DNA from: an uncultured Bacillota bacterium | Lineage (GTDB): Bacteria; Bacillota_I; Bacilli_A; RF39; UBA660 | Assembly (NCBI GenBank): GCA_905205665.1 | Contig: CAJLEF010000004.1 | Span: 1-64,000 of the forward strand | Reading direction: 5' to 3' | Length of the DNA stretch: 64,000 nucleotides | Part shown: one piece after another, positions 34,564 through 43,619 of the stretch | Layout of the letters: the number at the start of each line of letters is the position of its first letter | Position numbering within the stretch: position 1 is the stretch's first letter | The notes under the pieces: generated by a model | The model's input: only the letters and a program-made list of their open reading frames with translations | The model's database searches: none | What the model was told of the DNA's origin: nothing | Translations under genes and position numbers: made by a program

Positions 34564-36468
34564 ATGTTTTTTGATAATATACACACACGTATAAGATTTT
34601 TCTTTTTATTAATTTTTTGTTTGTTATTTATTATTATTTGTCGAGTCTTTTATATCCAAGTTTTCTCTTATGATAAGCTAAGTTCTTTAGCGGAAAGTTT
34701 ATGGAGTAGAAAACTTCCTATCGGGGCTGATCGGGGAGAAATTTATGACCGAAAGGGGCGTGTTTTAGCTACAAATCTTACGACAACTTCATTGGTGCTT
34801 ATTCCTAATCAAATAAAAAATCCGGAAGAAGTAGCGAAAAAACTAAGTGAAATTTTAAATAGTGATTATAATGATATGCTCGCTCATGTTGCAAAAAAGA
34901 CAAGTATTGAAAGAGTTCATCCGGAGGGAAGACAACTCTCTTATGATATTGCTTCTAAAATTGAAGAACTTCATTTTGACGGCGTTTATTTGGTAAAAGA
35001 AAGTAAGAGATATTATCCCTATGGTACGGTTTTATCCCATGTCTTAGGTTATGTTGGCATTGATAATCAAGGGCTATCTGGTTTAGAGCTTACTTATGAT
35101 AAATATTTAACAGGTGAAAATGGCGCTATAAAATATTTTTCGGATGGTAAAGGAAATCGTTTGGAGTTATCTGAAGTTTATGAAGAACCTCAAAATGGTG
35201 TCAACTTGACACTTACTATTGACCTTGATTTACAGCTGGCTGCCGAAAGAGAACTGGATAATGCAGTGATGAAATATAATCCGGAACATGCGATTGCTCT
35301 AGCGATGGACCCAAATACGGGAGAAGTTTTAGCTATGGCTTCACGTCCTAATTTTGATTCGAATAATTATCAAGATTATGACACGACCACGATTAACCGT
35401 AATTTACCTATTTGGATGACTTACGAACCTGGTTCTACTTTTAAAATAATGACGCTTGCTTCTTCCTTAGAAGAAAAGACTGTGAATTTATTTGAAGATA
35501 CTTATTATGATTCCGGTTCTGTTTCGATAGATGGGGCAACCATCCATTGTTGGAAAAGTGGGGGTCATGGAGCCCAGACTTATTTAAACGTGGTTGAAAA
35601 TAGCTGTAACCCAGGCTTTGTCTCACTCGGAAATAAGCTCGGAGTTGATAAATTAATGTCTTATATTAATAAGTTTGGCTTCGGGGAAAAAACAGGTATT
35701 GATTTAAATGGGGAATCAAGTGGTATTTTGTTTAATCCGAGCCGAATGGGACCAGTTGAACTTGCCACAACAAGTTTTGGTCAAGGCATCAGTGTTACCC
35801 CAATTCAACAAGTTACCGCGGTTTCAGCAGTTATTAATAATGGCTATTTATACCAGCCATACATTGTAAAAAGCTTAGAAGAACCGGAAACCCAATCTAT
35901 TGTTAAATTAAATGAACCCGTTTTAAGACGAAGAGTCATTAGTGAAGAAAGTAGTAAACTCGCTCGTTTTGCCTTAGAAAGCGTTGTGGCTAATGGTTCA
36001 GGTAGAAATGCTTATATTGAAAACTACCGGGTAGGTGGTAAAACAGGAACCGCCCAAAAAGTGGAAGATGGTCATTATTTAGATGGTAACTATATCTTAT
36101 CGTTTGTTGGTTTTATGCCTGCCGATGACCCTAAGATAGTTGTTTATGTCGCTATTGATAACCCGAAAGGAGTCACTCAGTATGGTGGAGTCGTGGCAGC
36201 TCCTATTGCTAAATCTATTTTAGAAACCGCTATCTCGGTTTTAAATATTGAAAGTTCTGACGAAGTCATGCCAAGAGAATACAATTGGAACGATACCAAA
36301 TATTATAAAATTCCGGATGTTGTTGGACAAACTAAGGAAGAAGCAAAAAAAAGTTTACAAGGCTTTCAAATAGAATATTCAGGGGAAGGAGAACATGTTT
36401 TGTATCAAAGTCCTAGTGGTAATTCTTATGTTAAAGAAAATGGAACAGTCTCTTTAATGCTTGGCTAA
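34564..36468 (+). CDS. spoVD: SpoVD/FtsI-type class B penicillin-binding protein
   Basis: This 634-residue transpeptidase has one N-terminal membrane helix (about 10-32), a PBP dimerisation domain (ADRGEIYDRKGRVLA onward), a transpeptidase domain with SxxK in EPGSTFKI, SxN in ENSCNPGF and KTG in GGKTGTAQK, and one C-terminal PASTA domain (IPDVVGQTKEEAKKSL to the end). It crosslinks peptidoglycan at the septum or spore cortex. The PASTA domain and the following mraY favour SpoVD, as in the Bacillus dcw cluster (spoVD-murE-mraY); murE is missing here. With no other class B PBP in the window, FtsI/PBP2B function cannot be excluded. The start at 34564 follows GGGTGAG. Confidence 0.88.
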   Translation: MFFDNIHTRIRFFFLLIFCLLFIIICRVFYIQVFSYDKLSSLAESLWSRKLPIGADRGEIYDRKGRVLATNLTTTSLVLIPNQIKNPEEVAKKLSEILNSDYNDMLAHVAKKTSIERVHPEGRQLSYDIASKIEELHFDGVYLVKESKRYYPYGTVLSHVLGYVGIDNQGLSGLELTYDKYLTGENGAIKYFSDGKGNRLELSEVYEEPQNGVNLTLTIDLDLQLAAERELDNAVMKYNPEHAIALAMDPNTGEVLAMASRPNFDSNNYQDYDTTTINRNLPIWMTYEPGSTFKIMTLASSLEEKTVNLFEDTYYDSGSVSIDGATIHCWKSGGHGAQTYLNVVENSCNPGFVSLGNKLGVDKLMSYINKFGFGEKTGIDLNGESSGILFNPSRMGPVELATTSFGQGISVTPIQQVTAVSAVINNGYLYQPYIVKSLEEPETQSIVKLNEPVLRRRVISEESSKLARFALESVVANGSGRNAYIENYRVGGKTGTAQKVEDGHYLDGNYILSFVGFMPADDPKIVVYVAIDNPKGVTQYGGVVAAPIAKSILETAISVLNIESSDEVMPREYNWNDTKYYKIPDVVGQTKEEAKKSLQGFQIEYSGEGEHVLYQSPSGNSYVKENGTVSLMLG

Positions 36469-36551
36469 GTGTCTAATTATGTCAAGATAATTGTAAAAAA
36501 AAACGTCTTTTATAATTTTAGTGTATAATACGGGTAGGTAGGTGATTTTAT

Positions 36552-37544
36552 ATGCTTATTCTTGCAAAAACAGCGTTAGCAATGATGTTAGGTTTTATTT
36601 TTGCAATTATAACCGGAATTATTGCAATTCCTTTATTAAAAAAGATAAATTTTAGACAACATGTCAGCCAAGTAATTGGTGAAAGACATTTGAAAAAAGA
36701 GGGAACTCCCACAATGGGCGGCATTATCTTTATTATCCCCGTACTATTAACTCTTTTCCTTCTTTACTTAAGAGGCAGTATTGAGTTAAATCACAATTTA
36801 ATTATTTTACTCTTTGTTTTCTTAGCGTATGCTTTCTTAGGTTTTATTGATGATTGGTTAAAAGTAAAATATCATAATAATCAAGGTTTACGCATTTCTA
36901 CTAAATTTTTAATTCAAATGGTGATTGCCCTTATTTTCTTTTATATCTTTATGAAAAATGGTGGAGAACCTGTTTTAAAAATTTCATCTTTAAATCTTAT
37001 TTTACCGATGGGATGGACCTTTGGCTTATTTATTTTATTCTTACTGGTCGGAACAAGTAATGCCGTTAATATCACGGACGGTTTAGATGGCCTTTGTGGG
37101 GGATTATCGATGATTGCCTTTGTCGCATTTGGTATCATCACTTGGAATACCACTTGGATGGAAGGATATCAAGAAGTTGCTATTTTCTGTTTTGTATTAG
37201 TTGGAGCTTTACTTGGTTTCTTACTTTTCAACTCCAATCCTGCTAAAGTATTCATGGGAGACTTAGGAAGCTTATCTTTAGGCGCTGCGATGGCGACAGT
37301 GGCTATTATTACAAGACATGAACTTTCTTTAGCTTTAATTGGCGGTGTCTTTGTCGTAGAAACCTTATCTTCTATGATTCAAATTATAGCTATTCGTAAA
37401 TTTCATCGTAAAGTATTTAAAATGGCGCCTTTACATCACCATTTTGAACAACTAGGTTACAGTGAAACTGATATTGTTAAAGCATTCTATGTGGTTGGTT
37501 TAATTCTTGCTATGGCAGCCATTACCTATGGTGTTTGGTTATAA
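36552..37544 (+). CDS. mraY: Phospho-N-acetylmuramoyl-pentapeptide-transferase MraY
   Basis: This 330-residue polytopic enzyme transfers phospho-MurNAc-pentapeptide to undecaprenyl phosphate, making lipid I at the cytoplasmic face. It has about ten hydrophobic helices and the MraY motifs GTPTMGGIIF, FIDDWLKV (DDxxK-like), the NITDGLDGL loop, FMGDLGSLSLG and APLHHHFE. A GGTGAT ribosome binding site precedes it. It follows spoVD by 83 bp with a TATAATACG promoter-like box between, and ends in a strong terminator. Confidence 0.96.
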   Translation: MLILAKTALAMMLGFIFAIITGIIAIPLLKKINFRQHVSQVIGERHLKKEGTPTMGGIIFIIPVLLTLFLLYLRGSIELNHNLIILLFVFLAYAFLGFIDDWLKVKYHNNQGLRISTKFLIQMVIALIFFYIFMKNGGEPVLKISSLNLILPMGWTFGLFILFLLVGTSNAVNITDGLDGLCGGLSMIAFVAFGIITWNTTWMEGYQEVAIFCFVLVGALLGFLLFNSNPAKVFMGDLGSLSLGAAMATVAIITRHELSLALIGGVFVVETLSSMIQIIAIRKFHRKVFKMAPLHHHFEQLGYSETDIVKAFYVVGLILAMAAITYGVWL

Positions 37545-37572
37545 AGCATTCGAAAAAGAGTGCTTTTTTTTC
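37544..37572 (+). terminator. Intrinsic terminator after mraY
   Basis: An 8-bp stem AAGCATTC/GAGTGCTT (one T-G pair) begins at the stop codon and is followed by a T run. Confidence 0.88.
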
Positions 37573-37625
37573 TTTTTCCTAGTAATTTAAGAAAATAACT
37601 GTTAATATAAGAAAAGGTGATAGTA

Positions 37626-38111
37626 ATGAAAGAAAGTAAAATTAAAGACTTATTTGAATATCCTAAAACTATTTATGTTTTTGATGTGGATGGCGTTTTA
37701 GCAAGACTAGAACTTGGTGAATATACCCATTATTTTTACAATGATGAAATGTGGGAAAAAGCTTTACAAAACCACAATTTCTATGATGAAATGCGTCCAA
37801 TTATTAGTATGCAAGATTTTATCCAAAAAAGAAATAAAGAACATATTTATGTTGCTACAAGGGTTTATAACGAGGTAGAATACGAACAAAAAATATCTTT
37901 TTTAGAAAAACATTATGGCATTTTAAAAGATCATGTTTACCTTGTTTATAATAATGATGAAAAGTTAGATGTTATGAATAAAATTAAAGAATTAAACCCT
38001 AACTTAGAAGATAAATATTTTGTAATGATTGATGATACGGTTGAAGTTTTGAATCATATTATGGATAATTCTAACTTTAGTACGGTTCATATTAGTAGTT
38101 TCTTACAATAG
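37626..38111 (+). CDS. HAD-superfamily hydrolase-like protein
   Basis: This 161-residue protein has the HAD nucleophile motif IYVFDVDGVLARLE (DxD, near residue 19), a central Thr/Arg step (YVATRVYNE) and the acidic end motif FVMIDDTVEVL. That is the core of a small haloacid-dehalogenase-type phosphatase with a minimal cap. The start at 37626 follows AAAGGTGAT. The substrate is unknown. Confidence 0.75.
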   Translation: MKESKIKDLFEYPKTIYVFDVDGVLARLELGEYTHYFYNDEMWEKALQNHNFYDEMRPIISMQDFIQKRNKEHIYVATRVYNEVEYEQKISFLEKHYGILKDHVYLVYNNDEKLDVMNKIKELNPNLEDKYFVMIDDTVEVLNHIMDNSNFSTVHISSFLQ

Positions 38112-38162
38112 TTTGAAACTTTTTTTCATTTTAAGACTCTTATTTAGTGAAGGGTGAAAAAT

Positions 38163-38627
38163 ATGCAAGAATTTAATGAATTTTATGAACAAACCTATGT
38201 AAAGTTTTATCGCTTTATTATTTTAAATATTCCTAATATTTCTAATACCGATGATATTTTACAAGAAGCTTATTTAAAAATGTTTAAGATTTTAAAGAAA
38301 AAGAAAATCGTAGATAAAGAAGCTTATCTTTATAAAGTAGGGTGGAATCTTATTAAAAAAGAATTTAAACTAAAGGATAGTTTACCACTTAATGAAGAAT
38401 TAGGTTTATGTACCAATAACACTTATGATGGGGTTTTACAAAAAATGGATTTAGAAACCATTTATAATTATCTAAAAACTAAAGATATTTTAGTACAAAA
38501 AGCTTTTTATCTTTATTATTATGGACTTAGTTTAGAAGCAATTGCTACTACCTTAAATATTTCTTTATCGAAAGTGAAAAATGATATTTATAGAACCCTT
38601 AAAGAATTGAAAGGAGTTTTACAATGA
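38163..38627 (+). CDS. ECF-type sigma-70 family factor
   Basis: This 154-residue protein has a sigma region 2 (FNEFYEQTYVKFYRFI, DDILQEAYLKMF) and a region 4 helix-turn-helix (LSLEAIATTLNISLSKVKNDIYRTLKELKG). It has the size of ECF sigma factors. The start at 38163 follows AGGGTGA. The next gene overlaps by ATGA and encodes a one-pass membrane protein, the usual place for an anti-sigma factor. The signal and target promoters are unknown. Confidence 0.85.
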   Translation: MQEFNEFYEQTYVKFYRFIILNIPNISNTDDILQEAYLKMFKILKKKKIVDKEAYLYKVGWNLIKKEFKLKDSLPLNEELGLCTNNTYDGVLQKMDLETIYNYLKTKDILVQKAFYLYYYGLSLEAIATTLNISLSKVKNDIYRTLKELKGVLQ

Positions 38628-39286
38628 AAAATTCACAAAGTCAAAATTATCAAATGATTATGAAGAAAAAACATAAAAAAGAACATCTTCAAAATGGAGT
38701 GTTAAGTAGTGCTGTGCTTGTTTTGGTTATTGGTTTATTATTTTTCTATAAAGTAGAGAAAAACTATTTTGGAGATAAGATTGTTTGGAATGAAGGAAGT
38801 GTAGCTGTAAAAAACACCGGAATGGTAGATACAACTACTCGCTTTGAAGAAAATTTGAACGAAGAAGAAAATGAAGAATTTAATCGTTTATTAAATAATT
38901 ATAAAAGTGAATCAAATGATTTTATAAGAGGGCAATTAATAGATATTTCAAAACATCAATTGAAAATTTATCAACTTATTAATAATGATTATTATAATAA
39001 TTATTATGATGAACAGGCTTTTAAATTAAGCATTACTATTTCTAATGAAAAAATAGATGGAATTTCTTTTGGCTGTATGACATTTGATTTTAATATTTCT
39101 TCTTCAATTAATAGAGAATCTTCTTTGATAAATGGTCATTCTCTTATTTTAACGAAAGGTTATACTAGAACAGGTAGTGAAATTTATTACCAAGCGAGAT
39201 TTAATTATCAAGATTGGTGGTATATTATTACTTCTAAAGACGAAGAAAAAATACTTTCCATTGTGAAAAGTATTTTAACGTCCTAA
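38624..39286 (+). CDS. Putative membrane anti-sigma factor
   Basis: This 220-residue protein has a short basic cytoplasmic N terminus (about 25 residues, KKKHKKEHLQ), one membrane helix (about 28-45) and an extracytoplasmic domain of about 170 residues rich in Asn/Tyr. It is translationally coupled (ATGA) to the ECF sigma gene, so an anti-sigma role is inferred from context. No zinc-finger anti-sigma motif is visible in the very short cytoplasmic part, which makes the inhibition mechanism unclear. Confidence 0.6.
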   Translation: MKNSQSQNYQMIMKKKHKKEHLQNGVLSSAVLVLVIGLLFFYKVEKNYFGDKIVWNEGSVAVKNTGMVDTTTRFEENLNEEENEEFNRLLNNYKSESNDFIRGQLIDISKHQLKIYQLINNDYYNNYYDEQAFKLSITISNEKIDGISFGCMTFDFNISSSINRESSLINGHSLILTKGYTRTGSEIYYQARFNYQDWWYIITSKDEEKILSIVKSILTS

Positions 39287-40255
39287 TTATTTTTCAATAT
39301 AAAAAGCATAATATTCATCAAAAGTAATATCTTCATCATGCATTGTTTTAGCGGCTTCTAAACCAACATAACGCCAATGCCATGATTCAGGATTATAGCC
39401 TGTTAAATAAGTTTTTCCTTCTGGGTATCTTTCAATAAAACCATATTTATAAGCATTTTCTTTTAACCATTCATAAGCTTTACTGTCTGTAAAACTATCG
39501 GCTAAGGGTTCTGTTTTACTGGTCATATCAATAACTAAACCGGTTTGATGTTCAGAGTGTCCGGGACGAGCGGCTGTTTCATCAGCTTTTCTTTCACCCC
39601 AGGTAGATACCCGGTAGTCATAAATTTCTTTTTGACTTTCATAATCTCGGTAACTAGAGGTTACCATCAGATAAAATCCCTGGTCATTGGCTGCTTGCCA
39701 TAATTCTAAAAATTTGTCATAGGCATAATCTATAAGTTTATTTTTACCTTCCTCGTCATAAGCATAAGTTAGATCAATATTTTTTAAATTTTCGGGTGTA
39801 TAAGTTTCACTTAAAGCGTAAAATTTATTGACGTTCATGAGCATACCTAAATCTTCGTTGGTATTAAGTTCTAGTTGATACCATTTATGATTTGCATGAA
39901 CATTCACAATAGAAATTACTTTGGCATAATCGGTTTCATTATTTTTATTGATATATTCTTTGTAGTCTTCTAAGTTTTTTTCTAAGAAATATTTTTGTTC
40001 TAAAAGACTAATAATCTTATCATCTTTATTATTATCAATCAGTTTTTGCTGTTCTGTTTCACTAAGTTTTGCAAAAATAGTTTTGGTATCTTCTAAACTA
40101 TAGCCTTTTTCTAAAAGTTTGTATTCATTTGTTTGTTTATATTGATAGTCGTTATAATAGTTGATACCAAGAAGAATACCCACTATTAAAAAGACAATAA
40201 AGGCGCCAAAATAATAAACTTTTTTCTTTAATTTTAATCGCTTTTTCTTTTTCAT
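39287..40255 (-). CDS. M15-family D-alanyl-D-alanine carboxypeptidase (VanY-like)
   Basis: This 322-residue protein has a basic N terminus with a membrane anchor (about 14-32), a helical middle section (about 45-130, with EYKLLEKGYSLEDTKTIFAKLSE) and a C-terminal VanY/M15B domain. The zinc-site landmarks are SSYRDYESQKEIYD, ARPGHSEHQTGLVIDM (His and Asp) and the late ESWHWRYVG (His). It removes the terminal D-Ala from peptidoglycan stems outside the membrane. A GAGG ribosome binding site lies upstream. It converges with the sigma/anti-sigma operon. Confidence 0.9.
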   Translation of the reverse strand: MKKKKRLKLKKKVYYFGAFIVFLIVGILLGINYYNDYQYKQTNEYKLLEKGYSLEDTKTIFAKLSETEQQKLIDNNKDDKIISLLEQKYFLEKNLEDYKEYINKNNETDYAKVISIVNVHANHKWYQLELNTNEDLGMLMNVNKFYALSETYTPENLKNIDLTYAYDEEGKNKLIDYAYDKFLELWQAANDQGFYLMVTSSYRDYESQKEIYDYRVSTWGERKADETAARPGHSEHQTGLVIDMTSKTEPLADSFTDSKAYEWLKENAYKYGFIERYPEGKTYLTGYNPESWHWRYVGLEAAKTMHDEDITFDEYYAFYIEK

Positions 40256-40355
40256 ATCAAAGCCTCATTTCTAGCTTCATTATAGCAATTTTCCTTGCTA
40301 TTTTCCATCATTTGTTGTAACATTTACTTAAGAGTAGTAAAGGATAGGTGGTACA

Positions 40356-40724
40356 ATGAACGAAAAAGGAAAAGAAATACTTGCAAAGTGTCCTAATTTT
40401 AATCGTATTGTCAATTTTGACTATGCGAAAGACGACCAAATTACTGCAAAACTAATAACGGTTTACCGTGACTATATATTTAAAATTAATTTAGAAGATG
40501 AAAGTGAAGTAAAAAGCGTCACTGAAATTGATTATGTTTTAGGAAGATATATTGATGACTATCAATTTAGAAGAGAACTACGATGTGAGATAGTTCATGT
40601 CAAAATTAAGAAAGGTTTGTCTTTCTTTGAAAGCTTAAAAGCTATTGTTTATAGCATTTTACATATTTTTGATAATTATTTAGAAAATTCAACCCGGAGA
40701 ATATCCATAGCAAGATGGATTTAG
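40356..40724 (+). CDS. Uncharacterised 122-residue protein
   Basis: No family is recognised. The protein is alpha/beta in pattern, charged, without signal peptide, with a hydrophobic helix near residues 88-105 (FESLKAIVYSILHIFDNYL). A GGATAGGTGG ribosome binding site precedes the ATG. It diverges from the carboxypeptidase gene and shares the 100-bp promoter region with it. Confidence 0.5.
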   Translation: MNEKGKEILAKCPNFNRIVNFDYAKDDQITAKLITVYRDYIFKINLEDESEVKSVTEIDYVLGRYIDDYQFRRELRCEIVHVKIKKGLSFFESLKAIVYSILHIFDNYLENSTRRISIARWI

Positions 40725-40776
40725 ACTTGTTTCTTAAAATAAATTTTGGTATAATCACTTTTGTCGGAGGTAGCAT

Positions 40777-40893
40777 ATGAAAGTTTACAAGAAAAATTTA
40801 CCAGATGGTATTAAAAAAATGTTTGCTTTAGAAAAAGGCGTAAAAGTTAAATATTTAAATAAAAAATACTATGACAAGAAAAAAACAAAATAA
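40777..40893 (+). CDS. Small basic protein, 38 residues
   Basis: A short ORF (MKVYKKNLPDGIKKMFALEK..., ending KKKTK) follows a strong CGGAGG ribosome binding site at 40765-40770 and a TGG-TATAAT extended -10 at about 40748-40756. Lys makes up about a third of the residues. It lies directly upstream of the tRNA gene. The control signals make it a likely real gene; function unknown. Confidence 0.6.
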   Translation: MKVYKKNLPDGIKKMFALEKGVKVKYLNKKYYDKKKTK

Positions 40894-40939
40894 GACTTGC
40901 ATGACAGGAAATATTTTGTTATAATCATCTTGTTCTTTT

Positions 40940-41016
40940 GGCGGGATAGCTCAGCTGGCTAGAGCGACCGGTTCATACCCGGTAGGTCGGGAGTTCAAGT
41001 CTCTCTCCCGCTACCA
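40940..41016 (+). tRNA. tRNA-Met (CAT anticodon), elongator type
   Basis: A complete 77-nt cloverleaf with encoded CCA: acceptor GGCGGGA/TCCCGCT (first pair G-T), D-arm with AGCTCAGCTGGCTAGAGC, anticodon stem ACCGG/CCGGT around TTCATAC (anticodon CAT), and T-arm around GTTCAAGTC. The sequence resembles Bacillus elongator tRNA-Met; the initiator hallmark of three G-C pairs next to the anticodon loop is absent. A tRNA-Ile that is later modified at C34 cannot be fully excluded. Confidence 0.95.
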
Positions 41017-41111
41017 AAAAGATAGTAACTTGATTATTTCAAGTTTATATGAGTCATTATCCTCGGATAGTGGCTTTTTTTATAAAAATAAGTAAAGAAA
41101 GATGGAATTTT

Positions 41112-43310
41112 ATGGGAAAGATAGAAGGTAAGATTCGAAATGTTATTTTTAATAGTGAGTCGGGTTTTTTAGTCGCTGTTTTCAGAGTTAAAAAAGCTCA
41201 TGACGAACTTTTAAAAGAGTTAGAAGGTAAAAGTATTACTATAACAGGTATGATGGCGGAACAAAATACAGAAGATACTTATGTTTTAGAAGGTAGCTAT
41301 ATTCGTCATGAAAGATATGGAATGCAATTTTCTTTTCAAACTTATGAAAAAAAATTACCTGAAGGAAAAGATGGTGTCATTGATTTTCTAGCCAGTCCTT
41401 TAATTAAAGGCTGTGGTATTAAAACCGCGGAACAAATTGTCGCTACTTTAGGAGAAGATGCCTTAAAACTTATTAAAGAAAATAAAGAAAATTTATTTTT
41501 AGTGCCTGGCATGACTCCTAAAAAATGTGAAGCAATTTATATAAGTGTTTTATCTTATTCTGAAGTCGATGATACGATTATTAAATTAAAAAATTTAGGC
41601 TTTTCCATGAATGAAGCTACTAAACTTATTAAACATTATCAAGACAAAACCATGGTTTTTGTCGAACAGAATCTTTACCTTTTTAAAGAATTTATTCCTT
41701 TTAATAAATTAGATGCTATTTATTTAAAAATTCATGAGGCCGATGATGCTTTACGTATTAAAGAATGCTTAAAAGAAGCGATGGAAAGACAAAGTAGAGA
41801 AAGTGGAGATGCTTACTACTATTTAGATGAAATAAAAGAAAAAGTAAAAAAAGAATTTCAAATTCTTTTAGAGGATGATACTTTAGAAAAATATTTAGAT
41901 GAATTAGTAAATAGTAAAGATGTTATCATTGAAGAAGATAATATTTATTTAAAAAAATATTATGATATGGAATGTGATATTGCTCATATTTTAAAAAGAA
42001 TGAGTACATATCCTAAGAAAAGTATTAAAGGATTAAAAGAAAAATTAGGCTATTTAGAAGATGTTTTAGAGGTAAAGTATAATAAAGATCAAGAAACCGC
42101 GATTATGACGGCTTTACAAAATCCTGTTTCGATTATTTCGGGAGGTCCAGGTACTGGTAAAACAACTATTGTAAATGCTATTACGAGACTATTTATTGAA
42201 GTATATAAACTTTCTCCTTTAGAAGTTTCTAGCCAAATAGCTCTTTTAGCCCCGACGGGAAGAGCGGCTAAAAAACTTTCGACAAGCACCCATTTACCCG
42301 CTTCTACCATTCATCGATATTTAAAATGGAATAAAGATACGAATGATTTTCAAATTAACGAATATAATAAAAATTATCAAAAACTCATTATTGTTGATGA
42401 AACTAGTATGATTGATGAATATTTATTTGTTTCTTTATTAAAAGGTATACCCGAATCAAGTCAAATTGTTTTTGTTGGGGATACTTTTCAACTTCCAAGT
42501 GTGGGAGCTGGTTTGATTTTAAATGATTTAGTTACTTCTCAACTTTTTCCTTATACATCCTTAGATATGATTTATAGACAAAGTGAGAATTCTTATATTC
42601 CTATTTTAGCCAAAGAAATTAAAGAAAAGAATTTAAGTGAATCTTTTTTGGAAAAGAAAGATGACTATAATTTTCTTCCTTGTGAAGCAAAGAATTTAAA
42701 AGAAATGATAAGACAAATTATTTTAAGAAGTCAAAGTAAAGGTTTAAAAGTCGAAGATGTTCAAATTCTGGCCCCTATGTATAAGGGAGAAAATGGCATT
42801 GATAATTTAAATGTCTTATTGCAAGAGCTTTTTAATCCTCACGACGAGACTAAAAAGGAATTAAAATACTTTGATGTTGTTTACAGGGAAAAAGACAAAG
42901 TTTTACAACTTATCAATAATCCGGATTGCAATGTTTATAATGGCGATATTGGTTATATTGATTCTATTAAAGAAGTAGATAATCCTTATAAACATAATGA
43001 GGTTACGATTGATTTTGATGGTAATAAAGTCGTGTATAAAACAGAAGACTTACAAAGTATTAAACATGCTTATGCCATGACGATTCATAAAAGTCAAGGT
43101 AGCGAATTTCCTCATGTTATTTTACCAGTTACCAAAAATTACTATAAAATGCTTTACAATAAACTCATTTACACAGGAGTATCAAGAGCTAAAAAAAGTC
43201 TCGTGATTATTGGTGAAAAAGAAGCTTTCATGATGAGTGTTTATAATGATTATGCCACAAATCGTAAAACAGGCTTAAAAGAAAAGTTGATGTATAATTT
43301 CAAAGTTTAA
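41112..43310 (+). CDS. recD2: ATP-dependent helicase RecD2
   Basis: This 732-residue SF1B helicase has the N-terminal OB-like and helix-hairpin-helix region typical of RecD2 (KIEGKIRNVIFNSESGFLVAVF, GCGIKTAEQIVATLG, VPGMTPKKCEAIY), Walker A SGGPGTGKTT (near residue 345), LLAPTGRAAKKL, IVDETSMID (motif II), GDTFQLPSVG (motif III) and the C-terminal AYAMTIHKSQGSEFP (motif V). It unwinds DNA 5' to 3' in repair without RecBC. The start at 41112 is the residue where family homology begins; the longer frame would overlap the tRNA 3' region. Confidence 0.93.
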   Translation: MGKIEGKIRNVIFNSESGFLVAVFRVKKAHDELLKELEGKSITITGMMAEQNTEDTYVLEGSYIRHERYGMQFSFQTYEKKLPEGKDGVIDFLASPLIKGCGIKTAEQIVATLGEDALKLIKENKENLFLVPGMTPKKCEAIYISVLSYSEVDDTIIKLKNLGFSMNEATKLIKHYQDKTMVFVEQNLYLFKEFIPFNKLDAIYLKIHEADDALRIKECLKEAMERQSRESGDAYYYLDEIKEKVKKEFQILLEDDTLEKYLDELVNSKDVIIEEDNIYLKKYYDMECDIAHILKRMSTYPKKSIKGLKEKLGYLEDVLEVKYNKDQETAIMTALQNPVSIISGGPGTGKTTIVNAITRLFIEVYKLSPLEVSSQIALLAPTGRAAKKLSTSTHLPASTIHRYLKWNKDTNDFQINEYNKNYQKLIIVDETSMIDEYLFVSLLKGIPESSQIVFVGDTFQLPSVGAGLILNDLVTSQLFPYTSLDMIYRQSENSYIPILAKEIKEKNLSESFLEKKDDYNFLPCEAKNLKEMIRQIILRSQSKGLKVEDVQILAPMYKGENGIDNLNVLLQELFNPHDETKKELKYFDVVYREKDKVLQLINNPDCNVYNGDIGYIDSIKEVDNPYKHNEVTIDFDGNKVVYKTEDLQSIKHAYAMTIHKSQGSEFPHVILPVTKNYYKMLYNKLIYTGVSRAKKSLVIIGEKEAFMMSVYNDYATNRKTGLKEKLMYNFKV

Positions 43311-43337
43311 AACCATATTAAACTTGAGGTGAAGAAA

Positions 43338-43505
43338 ATGAAAAATATGTTAACAGGCGTATTAATAGGTATGACGGCTGGCATGGGTGTATCTGCCTAT
43401 TGTCTTTCTAATCCATCTGTTTCTAGAAAAACTAACAAAATGCTTAATAAAGCAATGGATAACGCGAATATGATGATGGATGATGTGAAAAGAAAAATGC
43501 GTTAA
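43338..43505 (+). CDS. Small YtxH-like membrane protein, 55 residues
   Basis: A 55-residue ORF (MKNMLTGVLIGMTAGMGVSAY...) follows TTGAGGTGA, 27 bp after recD2. It has a Gly/Met-rich hydrophobic N-terminal helix and a Met/Lys/Asp-rich amphipathic tail (NKMLNKAMDNANMMMDDVKRK). It resembles the YtxH-like small membrane proteins by pattern only. An intrinsic terminator follows the stop directly, which supports it as a real gene. Confidence 0.65.
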   Translation: MKNMLTGVLIGMTAGMGVSAYCLSNPSVSRKTNKMLNKAMDNANMMMDDVKRKMR

Positions 43506-43527
43506 AGGCTCAAAAAGCCTTTTTTTC
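43504..43527 (+). terminator. Intrinsic terminator after the small membrane protein gene
   Basis: AAAGGCT and AGCCTTT form a stem with a CAAAA loop, followed by a T run and beginning at the stop codon. Confidence 0.85.
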
Positions 43528-43561
43528 ATTCTAAAAAATTTTAATGGTTTCAAAATTATCC

Positions 43562-43590
43562 TTGATTTACCTAGGTAAAACATATATAAT
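43562..43590 (+). promoter_or_regulatory. Promoter with an internal 14-bp palindrome (candidate operator)
   Basis: TTGATT (43562-43567), a 17-bp spacer and TATAAT (43585-43590) form a good sigma-A promoter. A perfect palindrome TTTACCTAGGTAAA (43566-43579) fills the spacer, where a bound repressor would block RNA polymerase. It drives the camelysin/variable-region gene. Confidence 0.65.
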
Positions 43591-43619
43591 TTTAATAGAG
43601 TAGAATACGAGGGAAGAAT

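Noticed and set aside
40940..41016. Initiator tRNA-fMet
   Set aside because: The anticodon stem is ACCGG/CCGGT rather than the three consecutive G-C pairs of initiators, and the first acceptor pair can form (G-T).
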